Shown here: piece by piece, positions 18,635 to 27,615 of the stretch | Numbering within the stretch: position 1 is the stretch's first letter | Layout of the letters: each line of letters starts with the position of its first letter | DNA from: Sphingomonas phyllosphaerae 5.2 | GTDB taxonomy: Bacteria > Pseudomonadota > Alphaproteobacteria > Sphingomonadales > Sphingomonadaceae | Length of the DNA: 64,000 nt | Reading direction: 5' to 3' | NCBI RefSeq assembly: GCF_000419605.1 | Contig: NZ_ATTI01000001.1 | Location: 62,001-126,000, forward strand | Notes under the pieces: generated by a model | What the model was told of the DNA's origin: nothing | What the model saw: only the letters and a program-made list of their open reading frames with translations | Databases searched by the model: none | Made by a program: the position numbers and the translations under genes

Positions 18635-19705
18635 TCAGCCGTTGGCGCCGCTGCTGCGCAGCGCGTCGATCGAATTGTTGGTGCCGGCCGGGAAGAACCC
18701 GCCGCTGACCGCCGCCGCCTTGTTGAGGTAAACGATGTTGTGCACCTGCGTCGGCGAGCGGCTGTACGCGATGCCGTTGCTGTCGGCGGGCACGATATTC
18801 GCGACCTGCGCGCCGTTCACCGTGCGGGTGATGCCCTCGTCCAGCTCGTTCAGGTTGGGGAGCTTGTCAGTGCCGACACCGTCGAGGCTGTCGCGCGCGT
18901 TGGAGATCGCGTTGGCGCCGGTGATCGCCTTCGATGTAGTTGGTGACAGCAGGCCGAGCCGGTAGAGTTCGGCGCGGATCAGGCCGGCGTGATACGCCTC
19001 TGCGGCGAGGATGCCGGCCGCTGCCTCCAGATAGATCGCGCTGCCGATCAGCGGCGATGCGCCCTTGTAGGCCGTGACGCCGACGTCCTCGAACAGGAAA
19101 GCGGCGAGCAGGAAGTTTTCGTCGCTTTCGTACGGGTCGAAGGTCCCGGTCGCGCCGACGATCCCCGCCGCACGTGCCGCCTGGGTGAAGGCGCCGTTCG
19201 CGCCGCCGTCGATGTTGATCGCGGGCTGGTTGATGACCAGCGTCGACCCGGCGGCGGTGATGACGGCACGCAGCGCGTTGACGTGCGCGATCTCGTCGCC
19301 GGCGATCTCGCGCGCATAGCTGGCGATGATCGGATCGCTGAAGTTAACCTTCCGACCGCCGGTGACCGCCCCCAGCGCGCCGACGCTGCCGGTGGTGCTG
19401 GCGGTGGGCAGGGCCTGACCGAAGGCGGCAGCCGAGTAGAATTGCGCTTCGAGATATTCGAGGTTCAGCGCGAGTTGCAGGATGCCGATGTCGGTGGAGA
19501 CCCCGGAGGTTGGGGTCGCGGTCGGGGTGGGTGACGGCGTCGGGCTGGGGCTTGTGCTGTTATCGTCGCTGCTGCCGCACGCGGACAGCAAGGCGAGGCC
19601 GCCGGCAGTCGCGGCGCCGGCACCGGCGAGCTTCAGGAAGCGGCGGCGCTCGGCGCGGCGAACCTCGGCAAGCTCGAGCGCGGCGAAAATGGAATCCTTG
19701 ATCAT
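18635..19705 (-). CDS. Tat-exported ferritin-like lipoprotein
   Basis: The 356-residue protein has a twin-arginine signal (RRRFLKLAGAG) ending in a lipobox (LLSAC), so it is probably a Tat lipoprotein. A Pro/Ser/Thr linker follows (about 48-66). The ferritin-like four-helix domain (about 70-270) shows metal ligands in LNLEYLEAQFY, GDEIAHV (ExxH), LFEDVGV and AEAYHAG (ExxH). Fold and ligands suggest a diiron or dimanganese centre; the reaction is unknown. It is the second gene after a paralogue, 61 bp away, divergent from an ECF sigma/anti-sigma pair. Confidence 0.82.
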   Translation of the reverse strand: MIKDSIFAALELAEVRRAERRRFLKLAGAGAATAGGLALLSACGSSDDNSTSPSPTPSPTPTATPTSGVSTDIGILQLALNLEYLEAQFYSAAAFGQALPTASTTGSVGALGAVTGGRKVNFSDPIIASYAREIAGDEIAHVNALRAVITAAGSTLVINQPAINIDGGANGAFTQAARAAGIVGATGTFDPYESDENFLLAAFLFEDVGVTAYKGASPLIGSAIYLEAAAGILAAEAYHAGLIRAELYRLGLLSPTTSKAITGANAISNARDSLDGVGTDKLPNLNELDEGITRTVNGAQVANIVPADSNGIAYSRSPTQVHNIVYLNKAAAVSGGFFPAGTNNSIDALRSSGANG

Positions 19706-19766
19706 GGCATCATTCCCTTGTGCGGGGCGGGTGGGGCGGGACGGGGACGGGGGGTGGCCGCCCGCG

Positions 19767-20777
19767 TCAGCTCGCCGCCGCGCTCGTCTTGATGTTGCCG
19801 TTGACCCCGGCCGGGAAGAATCCGCCGCTGCTGACCGCCGCCCCGTTGAGGTAGACGATGTTGAGCACCTGTGCGGGCGAGCGGCTGAAGGCGATGCCGT
19901 TCGAGTTGAGCGGCACGATGTTCGATACCGGCGCGAGCGGGTCGGTGTTGTTAGGCGCAATGCCCTGGTCGTCGCTGGGGGCGATGCCACGCACCAGATC
20001 CACGGCCGGGTTGCCGTCGAGACGGTCGCGTGCCGCCGAAATAGCGGTCGTCGCCTCGATCAGTTGCAGCGACGGGGTCGCAATGCCCTTGCGATACAGC
20101 ACCGAGCGGACGATCGCGGCGTGATACGCCTCCACCGCGAGGATGCCGGCCGCAGCCTCCAGATACAGCTTGTTGTTGATGAGCGCGGGCGCCGCCCCCT
20201 TGTAGGCGGTGACGCCGACGTCCTCGAACAGATACGCGCCGAGCAGGAAATCCTCATCCGAGGCATAGGGGTCGAAGCTGGCCGGGAGCCCGGCGGCGCT
20301 GGCCGCGGCGCTAAACGCCTTGGTGCTCAGGTCGATCGCAGGCTGTGCGAGCACCGTCGTGCTGGTGAACTGGTTGCGCAGGAAGCGGACGTGCGCCAGC
20401 TCGTCCTGGTAGATCTCGTTGGCATATTGCTGGACGACCGGATCCTTGAACGTGACGGCACGCCCGCCGGTCGCCGTACCCGCGGTGCCGAACGCGCCGG
20501 CGGTGTCGGCACTGGCGAGGGCTGCACCCGTCACCGCGAAGGCGTAATAATTCGCCTCCAGATATTCGAGGTTCAACGCGAAGTTCAGGATGTCCGCTTC
20601 GGTAAAGGTCGCGGTGGGCGACGGCGTCGGCGACGGCGTGGTCTGCGCCTGCGCGGCGTTCGACAGCACCGCGGCCCCGGCGGCGGCGCCGAGTACGCCG
20701 GTGAAGAAAGTGCGACGAGAATCGCGGCGTCGCACGCGTGCGTCGAGCGTTTCGATCAGCTGCTCGCTATCCGTCAT
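19767..20777 (-). CDS. Tat-exported ferritin-like protein (paralogue)
   Basis: The 336-residue paralogue of the next gene has a twin-arginine signal (SRRTFFTGVLG) with likely cleavage after AAQAQ, then a Pro/Thr-rich linker. The ferritin-like helices carry LNLEYLEANYY, DELAHVRFL (ExxH), LFEDVGVTAY and VEAYHAA (ExxH). The two share VSGGFFPAG-type C-terminal motifs and NIVYLN. Unlike its partner it has no lipobox cysteine. It heads the two-gene operon facing the ECF sigma factor, which probably controls it. Confidence 0.82.
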   Translation of the reverse strand: MTDSEQLIETLDARVRRRDSRRTFFTGVLGAAAGAAVLSNAAQAQTTPSPTPSPTATFTEADILNFALNLEYLEANYYAFAVTGAALASADTAGAFGTAGTATGGRAVTFKDPVVQQYANEIYQDELAHVRFLRNQFTSTTVLAQPAIDLSTKAFSAAASAAGLPASFDPYASDEDFLLGAYLFEDVGVTAYKGAAPALINNKLYLEAAAGILAVEAYHAAIVRSVLYRKGIATPSLQLIEATTAISAARDRLDGNPAVDLVRGIAPSDDQGIAPNNTDPLAPVSNIVPLNSNGIAFSRSPAQVLNIVYLNGAAVSSGGFFPAGVNGNIKTSAAAS

Positions 20778-20846
20778 GGCAGGCTCATCCCTCAAGTTTG
20801 TTTTCGCGCCGACTGGCTGGCATAAACGAGCAATAGGCCCGCCGGG

Positions 20847-20871
20847 TACGGCGGCGGAATAGGAAGGATGC
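20847..20871 (-). promoter_or_regulatory. Candidate ECF-type promoter of the ferritin-like operon
   Basis: The minus strand reads GCATCC, 15 nt, then CGTA, about 70 nt before the ATG at 20777. Both half-sites and spacing resemble ECF -35/-10 elements. The site is in the divergent gap beside the sigma gene. Recognition by that sigma factor is inference. Confidence 0.35.
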
Positions 20872-20905
20872 GCGGCTTGGGCAAATTTCTTTACGATATC
20901 GCCGC

Positions 20906-21481
20906 GTGAACGCTGCCGGTTTGGAGGCCGACGGTGGTCGCGCCGCGCTGGTCCGTGCATTGCTGCACACGGCGATGGAGGACCGTGCGGCCTTCCAACA
21001 GCTTTATCGCATGACGTCCGCGAAGCTGTTCGGCATCTGCCTGCGTATCTGCGGGGAGCGGCAGGCAGCGGAGGATGTGTTGCAGGACGTCTACGTCCAG
21101 GTGTGGCGGCGCGCGGGCGCCTATGAGCCGGGGCGCGCGAGCCCGATCACCTGGCTGGCGACGATCGCCCGCAACCGTGCGCTCGATTGGCGCCGCGCGC
21201 ATGCGCGTACGCCGCAAGGCGCGGATGCGGAGCTGCCCGAGATCGCCGATCCCGCACCGGACGCAGAGGCCGAATTGATCGATGCCGACGAGGCGGCGCG
21301 AGTGCGGGCCTGTCTGGAAGAGCTGGAGGCGCGGCAACGCAATGCGGTGCGCACCGCCTTCTACGAGGGCGTGACCTATGCCGAGCTTGCGGCGCGCGAA
21401 TCGGTGCCGCTGGCGACGATGAAGAGCATGGTGAGACGGGCGCTGATCCGGTTGCGGGGGTGCTTGTCCGATGACGTCTGA
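20906..21481 (+). CDS. ECF-family RNA polymerase sigma factor
   Basis: The 191-residue sigma factor starts at GTG 20906. Region 2 is AFQQLYRMTSAKLFGIC through AEDVLQDVYVQVWRR (about 27-72). Region 4 is the helix-turn-helix EGVTYAELAARESVPLATMKSMVRRALIRLR (about 150-185). It groups with SigK-like ECFs that pair with RskA anti-sigma factors. The next gene overlaps its end and encodes such an anti-sigma; the divergent ferritin-like genes are the likely regulon. Confidence 0.9.
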   Translation: MNAAGLEADGGRAALVRALLHTAMEDRAAFQQLYRMTSAKLFGICLRICGERQAAEDVLQDVYVQVWRRAGAYEPGRASPITWLATIARNRALDWRRAHARTPQGADAELPEIADPAPDAEAELIDADEAARVRACLEELEARQRNAVRTAFYEGVTYAELAARESVPLATMKSMVRRALIRLRGCLSDDV

Positions 21482-22184
21482 GGATCGCGCACTCGCCGCC
21501 GAGCTGGTGCTCGGATTGCTCGACGCGAGCGAACATGCCGCTGCCCGCGCGCGTCTGCTGACCGACCGCGATTTCGCGGTGGAGGTTGCCTATTGGCAGG
21601 CATGGCTGATGCCGCTGGTGCATGCCGCGCCCGACGTGGCGCCACCTGATACGCTGGAACCCAAGGTGATGGCCGCGATCGAGGGCGATGTCCCGGGTGC
21701 CGCCACGCGACGTGGCGGGTGGCGTGGGCTGGCGTTCGCGGTTGTCGCAGCGGCGGCCGCCATCGTGGCGCTGCTCCTCGGGCCGCTGCATACGCCGACT
21801 CCGGTCCCGCCACCACGTAGCGCGGTGTCGGCGCCGTTGCTCGCTGCGCTTGCAGTACCGGCGGACCAGCAGGCCACGGGCCGGGCCGCGCTGGCGGCGG
21901 CGGTGGACGCGGGGGCAGGGGTTGTTCGGGTGTCGCCGGTCGCGGCGGTGCCGTCGCGACGGGCGGCCGAGCTGTGGGCGATCGGGGCCGATGGCGCGGC
22001 GCCGGTGTCGCTTGGCCTGCTCGCCGCGAACGGTTCGACCCGGATCGCAGTGCCCGTGGCGGCGCGGCGATTGTTGCGTGCAGGGACGACGCTGGCGGTG
22101 TCGATCGAGCCGGTCGGGGGATCGATGACGGGTGCGCCAACCGGTCCGGTGGTGGCCGCGGGTGTGATCGCGGCTGCTGGATGA
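21471..22184 (+). CDS. RskA-type anti-sigma factor
   Basis: The 237-residue membrane protein overlaps the sigma gene by 11 bp. Residues 1-80 are cytoplasmic, with the VLGLLDASEHAAARARL helix typical of anti-sigma K family members. One membrane helix spans about 84-104. The periplasmic RskA domain has AELWAIGADGAAPVSLGLLAANG and ISIEPVGG-like VSIEPVGGS. It should hold the sigma factor at the membrane until an envelope signal releases it by proteolysis. The signal is unknown. Confidence 0.88.
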   Translation: MTSEDRALAAELVLGLLDASEHAAARARLLTDRDFAVEVAYWQAWLMPLVHAAPDVAPPDTLEPKVMAAIEGDVPGAATRRGGWRGLAFAVVAAAAAIVALLLGPLHTPTPVPPPRSAVSAPLLAALAVPADQQATGRAALAAAVDAGAGVVRVSPVAAVPSRRAAELWAIGADGAAPVSLGLLAANGSTRIAVPVAARRLLRAGTTLAVSIEPVGGSMTGAPTGPVVAAGVIAAAG

Positions 22185-22515
22185 GAGGGTGATCGATCGG
22201 GACGGCGGCAGGGTGCCGCCTCCCGGTCGTGGCGGTGTACGCGCCACTCGCAGGCTTGGTGCGGATCGACAATCATCGCCCACCTTCGCCTATCATCACC
22301 CTCGCCTTGAGCGAGGATGACGGGCAATGGATTATTCGGTCACGAGCCGGTAACTTCGATGTCGAACCGAAAGTCGAAGACTACGGGGAGGTCGTACCGG
22401 CGATGTGCCGCTTTCGCCGAGGCCGAGGCGGCAAACCGCGTCGGCGGTCTGGGCTCACGCCCGCCGGGCGAGCTCGGGCGTGTCCCGACGCAGCATGCGC
22501 CGGGACGCCTAGCGA
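22185..22515. other. 331-bp gap, no gene supported
   Basis: The gap lies between the anti-sigma gene and the 3' end of the MipA/OmpV gene. Open frames on plus (22229-22519 and 22317-22622) have no recognisable domain and run into the antisense of MipA. A 6-bp inverted repeat (GTCCCG with CGGGAC, near 22483-22506) is the only structure noticed. Confidence 0.4.
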
Positions 22516-23397
22516 CTAGAAGGTGTAGCCGATGCCCAGCGCCGCCAGCCACTGGCTGCGCGAACCCGCCACAGACACCACCGGCGAATCACCGAAGTCG
22601 TTCAACATCTTCTTGTAGGTGACGCCGCCGATCGCCTTCCACCCCTTCAACAGGTTGCCGCTCAGCGAATACGTGCCGGCGATCCCCGCGGTCCAATGTT
22701 TCCACCCGCCGCGCGTGCGGAACTGCGGCAGACCGCTGGCCAGCGCCTGCGCGCCGTCGACGTCGAAATAGGAACGCGCGAACCTGCGCTCGACGCGCTC
22801 GGCCGATGCGAACAGGCCGACGCCCGCCTTCAGGCTGAGCGGCGTGAAGTAATTGACCGACGGACTCCAGATTCCGCTGTCGTGGACGCCGTTCACGTCG
22901 TGGCGGTAGCTGACCGAGGCGGACAGCTTGTCATACGGGCTGGTGAGCACCCCGGTCTTGCCGATGCCGACGTAGCCGCCCAGTTCGATCGCGGTGCCAC
23001 GCTCGCCCAGTGCGCGGACGCGGCGGTCGTCGATCGCATTGTTGTTGGTACGGTTGAAGTTGATGACGCCGACCGGACCGGCCTGCAGATCCCACGACGG
23101 CCCGCTCGGATTCGGGATCAGGTCGATCGAGGCCCGGTTGCCGAGAATCTGGAACGCGAAATTGTGGAAGGAGCCGATCGCCGCCGGCCCGGGCACGAAG
23201 CGGTAATCGTTCGAACCCTCGTAATCCGGCAGATAGGCTGCGGCGACCGCGACGGTTGCGGTGTCGCCGACCAGCATTGGATCAGGCGTCGGATTCGGCT
23301 CGGCCGGGATTGACGCGCTTTGCGCCAGCGCCGGGATGGATAGGCAGGCGAAGGCGGCGGCAGCAAGCGAGCGAAGCGCAATACGGGTAACGTTCAC
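22516..23397 (-). CDS. MipA/OmpV family outer membrane protein
   Basis: The 293-residue protein starts at a GTG with AAGGGA 9 nt upstream. A signal peptide ends in PALAQS (about residue 26). The beta-barrel has family marks YLPDYEGSNDYRFVPGPAA near the N terminus, ELGGYVGIGKTG in the middle and a C-terminal aromatic strand LAALGIGYTF. Family members are outer-membrane scaffolds or porin-like proteins; the substrate is not known. It is transcribed after the DUF2141 and desaturase genes but separated by 64 bp with its own ribosome site. Confidence 0.88.
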   Translation of the reverse strand: MNVTRIALRSLAAAAFACLSIPALAQSASIPAEPNPTPDPMLVGDTATVAVAAAYLPDYEGSNDYRFVPGPAAIGSFHNFAFQILGNRASIDLIPNPSGPSWDLQAGPVGVINFNRTNNNAIDDRRVRALGERGTAIELGGYVGIGKTGVLTSPYDKLSASVSYRHDVNGVHDSGIWSPSVNYFTPLSLKAGVGLFASAERVERRFARSYFDVDGAQALASGLPQFRTRGGWKHWTAGIAGTYSLSGNLLKGWKAIGGVTYKKMLNDFGDSPVVSVAGSRSQWLAALGIGYTF

Positions 23398-23461
23398 GTA
23401 GATTCCCTTTCGATACGGTCGTGCAACCGTCCTCCAGGTATTTCGCTCCACCTTATCGATG

Positions 23462-23911
23462 TTAGAGGATGTAACGCATCCGGACCTGTTGCTCTTCGGC
23501 ATCAGTGGCGAGCGTGAAGCGCGCCGCGGCAAAGCGCGGCGGCCCGAAGCGTATCGCGGGATTGCGCGAGAAGCCGAAGCCTTCCTTCGGAATGCCCGCG
23601 AACGTATCCAGCTTCTTGTTGTCGTTCTCGTCGTGAATCACTGCGACAGCATAGTCGCCGCGTGGCAACGCGGTGAAGCGGATGCTGTGCTGATCGGCGG
23701 GGACCGAGCGCGTCACAGCATCGCGATCGTCGACGCAATTGGGGAAGTTGGCGGGATCAGCCGTCAGGCAGATTCGGATCATGCCCTTCGCTGAACGCAG
23801 CTGCGCGATGTCGACCTGCAACGCCCCCACCGGAGCCGCGCCAATCAGCGGCACCGCCAGCAGAGCCAGCGCCATGGCTCCCAGCCGCTTGCGCCCGTTG
23901 TGCCCGGGCAT
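23462..23911 (-). CDS. DUF2141 secreted protein
   Basis: From ATG 23911 the protein has 149 residues: a basic start (PGHNGRKRLG), a hydrophobic signal segment and likely cleavage near PVGAL. The DUF2141 domain follows with AKGMIRICLTADPANFPNC, a DYAVAVIHDENDNKKLDT motif and IPKEGFGFSRNPAIRFGPP. The conserved acidic DENDNKKLD resembles a Ca-binding loop. Function unknown. The frame stays open to 24004, and the upstream desaturase frame runs 155 bp into this gene, so the exact start is uncertain. Confidence 0.8.
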   Translation of the reverse strand: MPGHNGRKRLGAMALALLAVPLIGAAPVGALQVDIAQLRSAKGMIRICLTADPANFPNCVDDRDAVTRSVPADQHSIRFTALPRGDYAVAVIHDENDNKKLDTFAGIPKEGFGFSRNPAIRFGPPRFAAARFTLATDAEEQQVRMRYIL

Positions 23912-24638
23912 GCGCGCGCGCAAAATCCCCAAGACCGGCGTCGGTGCCGCACAGCCGGTCCCAGAAGCGGAAATATAGGCCATAATTACATCCGTACCGT
24001 TCATGGTGCCGCTGGTGATGGCTGGCCGTGATCAGCCAGCCGCCTACCCTGCCCCCCCACATGAAGCGGGGGAAGATCTCCCACCCCATGTGATTGGTTA
24101 CACCCATAACCGTCATGATCGTCAGCACCATCCCGAGCGCGGCGACATGGATCGGAATCACGAAGACCAGTAGCGGAATGGCAACAGCCCCGGTCAGTGC
24201 CTCGATCGGGTGGAAGGCCATTGCCGCCCAGGCAGTCGGCGGTCGGCTGGCATGGTGCACGGCATGCGCCAGCTTGAAGACGCGCGGGCGGTGCATCCAG
24301 CGATGCGTCCAGTAGAACCAGGTGTCGTGCGCCAGCAGGTAAAGCAGCACCGAAACCGGCAGATACCATAGCGGCCAGGCGTGCGCGTCGTCGTAGATCC
24401 GCGTCCAGCCGCGGTTCTGCCAGCCCCAGGCGACGACCCCCGCCGGCGTGCCGTAGATGAACGCCGAGGCGAGGCTCCACGCGATCTCGCGGCGGATCTG
24501 CGGGTCCAGCCCGGCGTAGAGCCGCGGATGGCGCAGCCGCGTGGCGAGCGCGAAGCCGCCGCTGGCGGCGAGGTAGCGCACGCCGACGATGGCGCTCATC
24601 GCCAGCGCGGACAGGAGGATGGCGATTACGGCGGACAT
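23757..24638 (-). CDS. Sterol desaturase / fatty acid hydroxylase family protein
   Basis: The 293-residue membrane enzyme has four hydrophobic segments and the three histidine clusters of the di-iron superfamily: HDTWFYWTHRWMH, LAHAVHH and ASHHQRHHERYGCNYG. It could hydroxylate or desaturate a lipid or carotenoid. CrtZ-type hydroxylases are shorter (about 160-170 residues), so I do not call crtZ. The normal family end is near WDRLCGT; the last 65 or so residues are low-complexity Gly/Ala/Arg and overlap the DUF2141 gene, so the true stop may reflect a frameshift or recent extension. Confidence 0.78.
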   Translation of the reverse strand: MSAVIAILLSALAMSAIVGVRYLAASGGFALATRLRHPRLYAGLDPQIRREIAWSLASAFIYGTPAGVVAWGWQNRGWTRIYDDAHAWPLWYLPVSVLLYLLAHDTWFYWTHRWMHRPRVFKLAHAVHHASRPPTAWAAMAFHPIEALTGAVAIPLLVFVIPIHVAALGMVLTIMTVMGVTNHMGWEIFPRFMWGGRVGGWLITASHHQRHHERYGCNYGLYFRFWDRLCGTDAGLGDFARAHARAQRAQAAGSHGAGSAGGAADWRGSGGGVAGRHRAAAFSEGHDPNLPDG

Positions 24639-24684
24639 GGTATGCCTTCTAGCCTGTTGGCGGCGCAGGCGATAGGCAGGTATC

Positions 24685-25503
24685 ATGCCCGTACGCCCCG
24701 CAGACATCGCCCTCGCTCATCGCCTCGCCGACGCCGCCGGCGCGGTGATCCGTCCCTATTTCCGCCAGCCGGCCGGGCTGGAGCTGAAGGCCGACCGCTC
24801 GCCCGTCACCCGCGCAGACCGCGAGGCGGAGGAGGCGATGCGCCGGCTGCTGGACGCGGAATGTCCGGCCGACGGGGTGGTCGGGGAGGAGCATGGCACG
24901 AAAGACGGCGTGACGGGCCGGCAATGGGTGCTGGACCCGATCGACGGGACTCGCAGCTTCACCGCCGGGCGCGCGATCTTCGGCACGTTGATCGCACTGG
25001 TCGAGGACGGCTGGCCGGTGCTGGGGATCATCGACCAGCCTGTGCAGCGCGAGCGCTGGACAGGGGTGGCGGGCCGACCGACGCTGCTGAACGACGCGCC
25101 GGTGCGGACGCGGGCGTGCGCCGCGCTGGACGGGGCGATCGTCGCGACGACCAGTCCGCATCTGTTCGAGGAAGCGGACGTACCGCACTTCATGGCGTTG
25201 GTGACGGCGGCGAGCGGCGGCGCGGCGCGGCAAGGGCCGGTATATGGAGGTGACTGCTACAATTATGGGCTGCTGGCGAGCGGGTTCCTCGACATCGTCT
25301 GTGAGTCCGGGTTGCAACTCTACGACTTCGCGGCGCTGGCGCCGATCGTTGAGGGCGCGGGCGGGCGAATGTGCGACTGGAACGGCGATCCGCTGACCGC
25401 CGCAAGCGCGGGACATGTGCTGGCGATCGGCGACCCGGCGCGGACCGATGATGTTCTGGAGGCGCTGCGCAGCGTCGCGGGGCACGATCACCACGACCAT
25501 TGA
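24685..25503 (+). CDS. hisN: Histidinol-phosphatase HisN (inositol monophosphatase family)
   Basis: The 272-residue enzyme has the metal-binding motifs of the IMPase family: VGEEHG (about 70-75), WVLDPIDGTRSF (about 91-102) and GGDCYNYGLLASGFLDIVCE. The combination GTRSFTAGR with GGDCYNYG is typical of alphaproteobacterial HisN, which removes phosphate from histidinol phosphate in histidine synthesis. It could also act on inositol phosphates. It is divergent from the desaturase gene. The tail GHDHHDH is histidine-rich. Confidence 0.82.
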   Translation: MPVRPADIALAHRLADAAGAVIRPYFRQPAGLELKADRSPVTRADREAEEAMRRLLDAECPADGVVGEEHGTKDGVTGRQWVLDPIDGTRSFTAGRAIFGTLIALVEDGWPVLGIIDQPVQRERWTGVAGRPTLLNDAPVRTRACAALDGAIVATTSPHLFEEADVPHFMALVTAASGGAARQGPVYGGDCYNYGLLASGFLDIVCESGLQLYDFAALAPIVEGAGGRMCDWNGDPLTAASAGHVLAIGDPARTDDVLEALRSVAGHDHHDH

Positions 25504-25881
25504 GGATGGTGACGTGGTCGGGGGGTGTGACCTGCTTGGCTGATGCTGATCTACGGCGAAGAGGGGAGCGATCCTTTTCGTGATGGTCCGCTCCGGCACG
25601 GGCACTGCAGCTCGTGATGCCGAACCATCGGGACACGCGGCGTCGCAAGTCAGCGAGCGACCTTAAAGTCTTCGAATCCGGCTATTAACGGGAACGGAAA
25701 TCCGCTTGTCTGAGGGTTGAGATGGCCTGTTCCTGGCATCCTGGACGTATCCACGTCGCCTGCGATCTCAATGTCCGCAAGCCGCGTCGGTCGTGCGTGA
25801 TGCGAAGCCGTTGATATAAGAACGGATATGCGGTTGGCGGCGGCTTCGGCCCATTCGGGCCGGGGCACGCGGCGCCGGTGC
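25504..25881. other. 378-bp gap between hisN and GH43 gene, no gene supported
   Basis: The two genes converge on this gap. Frames crossing it are continuations of frames antisense or out of phase to the flanking genes, with no domain or ribosome site. No clear hairpin with a T-run was seen. Confidence 0.45.
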
Positions 25882-27465
25882 TCACGGCTTTGACAGCGTG
25901 AACCGGTCGATGTCGAGCCACCCGCCCTTTTCGGCGGGATTGTAGCAGGATAGCGCGAACTGGACGCCCTGGAAGGTGCCGGTCTGCCAGTCGAAGACCA
26001 GCGGCACCGCACCACCGACGGCGGTGAAGCGGCGGCCGTCCTCGCTGTAGGACAGCAACGCGGTCTTCGCGGGGAAGTCCATGTCGGTGCGCAGCCACAG
26101 ACGGGTGCCGCGAAAGGAGCGTCCGGGCTCACGAATTTCGACATTCGGACCGTTTTTTCGATCCTCGGTGACACGCATGGTGAGCAAATTCGCACCACCC
26201 GCGACCGACAGCTGCGCGCTGAACTTGCCGAGCGTGCCGAAGCCGCAGATGTCGCCGCGCTTGAGGCCGCGGGTGTCGATCAACACCTCGCCACGGGCAC
26301 GCGGCGCCTGGCCTTTCTGCACGAGCGTGTTCCGCGCCCACCAGAATTGCGTGCCGGGCGCGGCGTGGAGGCGGAGCCAGCCGGGCCGCTCCGTGAGCGA
26401 CCAGTGGCGTGCGAGCGGATCGTGGTTCCACTGCCATTGCCGTCCGAGCGTGGGGCGCGCGAAATCGTCGCTGGCCGGCGGCTCGACGAAAGGCTGCCCG
26501 GCGATCGGCTTGCGCGCGACGTCGGGCACGCGGCCGGGCGCATCCGGGGTACCCCAGACCGGCCAGTCGTCGCGCCAGAAGATCGGGCTGATGTTGGTCA
26601 CGCGCCCGATCGCGCCGGCATCGCGCATCACGAAGCCGTACCAGCCGCCCCCGGCGCTCCCGGCAGGCAGATCGACGATCGCGCCCTGATGCCCGCCGGT
26701 GGTGTCGTCGATCTGCGCGCGCGTTTCCCACGGGCCGGTCAGCGCGCGCGAACGTGAGACGGTGAGCGCGAGTTTGCCGGGGATGGCGTTGAAGAGGTAG
26801 TAATAGCCGGCGCGCTTGATGAGCTTCGAGCCCTCCGCGCCCTTGTTGTAGTGGATGACGCGCGACGCGGTGATCCGTGTCACGTCGTGGTCGAGGGTGT
26901 GGAGCGTGATCGTCCCGTCGCTGCCGATCGACGTGGCGAGATAGGCCGCGCCGTCGTCGTCGAAGAACAACGCCGGATCGAAGGCGGCGCGATCGAGCGA
27001 GACGTAGCGCCACGGTCCCCTGGGATCGCGCGCGCTGTAGATGCGGGTGTGCTGCCCGACGGGAGTGACCGCGACGTAGAAGATGCCGTCGCGATGACGC
27101 AGGCTGGGGGCGTAGATGCCGTGGCGGTACGAGCCGCCGTGCCGCGCATCGAACGGCGGCTCGCCATCCAGCCGCGGGATCAGGTGCGAGAGGATGTCCC
27201 AGTTCACGAGATCGCGCGAGTGCAGCAGCGTGAGGCCGGGGACGTTGGCGAACGTGGTGCTGGCGAAATAGAAGTCGCGGCCGACGCGAATGATGTCGGG
27301 ATCGGGATAATCCGCGTTGAGCGGGGGATTGGCGTAGCTGCCGTCCCCACGGTCGCTGCGCCAAACCTGTGCCTCCACCGCCACCGCGCCGGCAATCAGC
27401 GCGACCGTGGCAAGAATGCCGCGTGTGGCGGATCGCGTATACCGACTGTCTGCCCGAACGCGCAT
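25882..27465 (-). CDS. Glycoside hydrolase family 43 protein, secreted
   Basis: The 527-residue protein starts at an ATG with GGGAGG 8 nt upstream and has a signal peptide to about residue 32 (VAVEAQ). The five-bladed GH43 domain shows the catalytic base in LNADYPDPDI (about D55), the pKa modulator in AFDPALFFDDDG (D163) and the general acid in KGAEGSKLIK (E211). From about residue 330 a beta-sandwich of the xylosidase C-terminal type follows. Likely substrates are xylan or arabinan oligosaccharides. It is divergent from a TonB receptor. Confidence 0.88.
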   Translation of the reverse strand: MRVRADSRYTRSATRGILATVALIAGAVAVEAQVWRSDRGDGSYANPPLNADYPDPDIIRVGRDFYFASTTFANVPGLTLLHSRDLVNWDILSHLIPRLDGEPPFDARHGGSYRHGIYAPSLRHRDGIFYVAVTPVGQHTRIYSARDPRGPWRYVSLDRAAFDPALFFDDDGAAYLATSIGSDGTITLHTLDHDVTRITASRVIHYNKGAEGSKLIKRAGYYYLFNAIPGKLALTVSRSRALTGPWETRAQIDDTTGGHQGAIVDLPAGSAGGGWYGFVMRDAGAIGRVTNISPIFWRDDWPVWGTPDAPGRVPDVARKPIAGQPFVEPPASDDFARPTLGRQWQWNHDPLARHWSLTERPGWLRLHAAPGTQFWWARNTLVQKGQAPRARGEVLIDTRGLKRGDICGFGTLGKFSAQLSVAGGANLLTMRVTEDRKNGPNVEIREPGRSFRGTRLWLRTDMDFPAKTALLSYSEDGRRFTAVGGAVPLVFDWQTGTFQGVQFALSCYNPAEKGGWLDIDRFTLSKP

Positions 27466-27615
27466 TCGCTGCCCTCCCAAACCCCAACAGGCATCCGAGA
27501 CCCGATGGCCCTCAAAAAACCGGCGCAGGTGAAACGCCTGGACACTGATGAAAATTGCTGTGCTGTTTGTGCCACACATGTTGCGCGTCAGCGTCGATAT
27601 AGACCTTATTCTTGA

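Noticed and set aside
20778..20905. A matching autoregulated promoter on plus for the sigma factor
   Set aside because: CATCC at about 20787 has no clear CGTA partner at the same spacing.
22229..22519. A 96-codon plus-strand frame after the anti-sigma gene
   Set aside because: No recognisable features, and it ends in the antisense of the MipA gene.
23757..24638. Calling the desaturase crtZ
   Set aside because: It is much longer than CrtZ and its histidine clusters follow the sterol-desaturase order; a role on carotenoids stays possible but is not supported.
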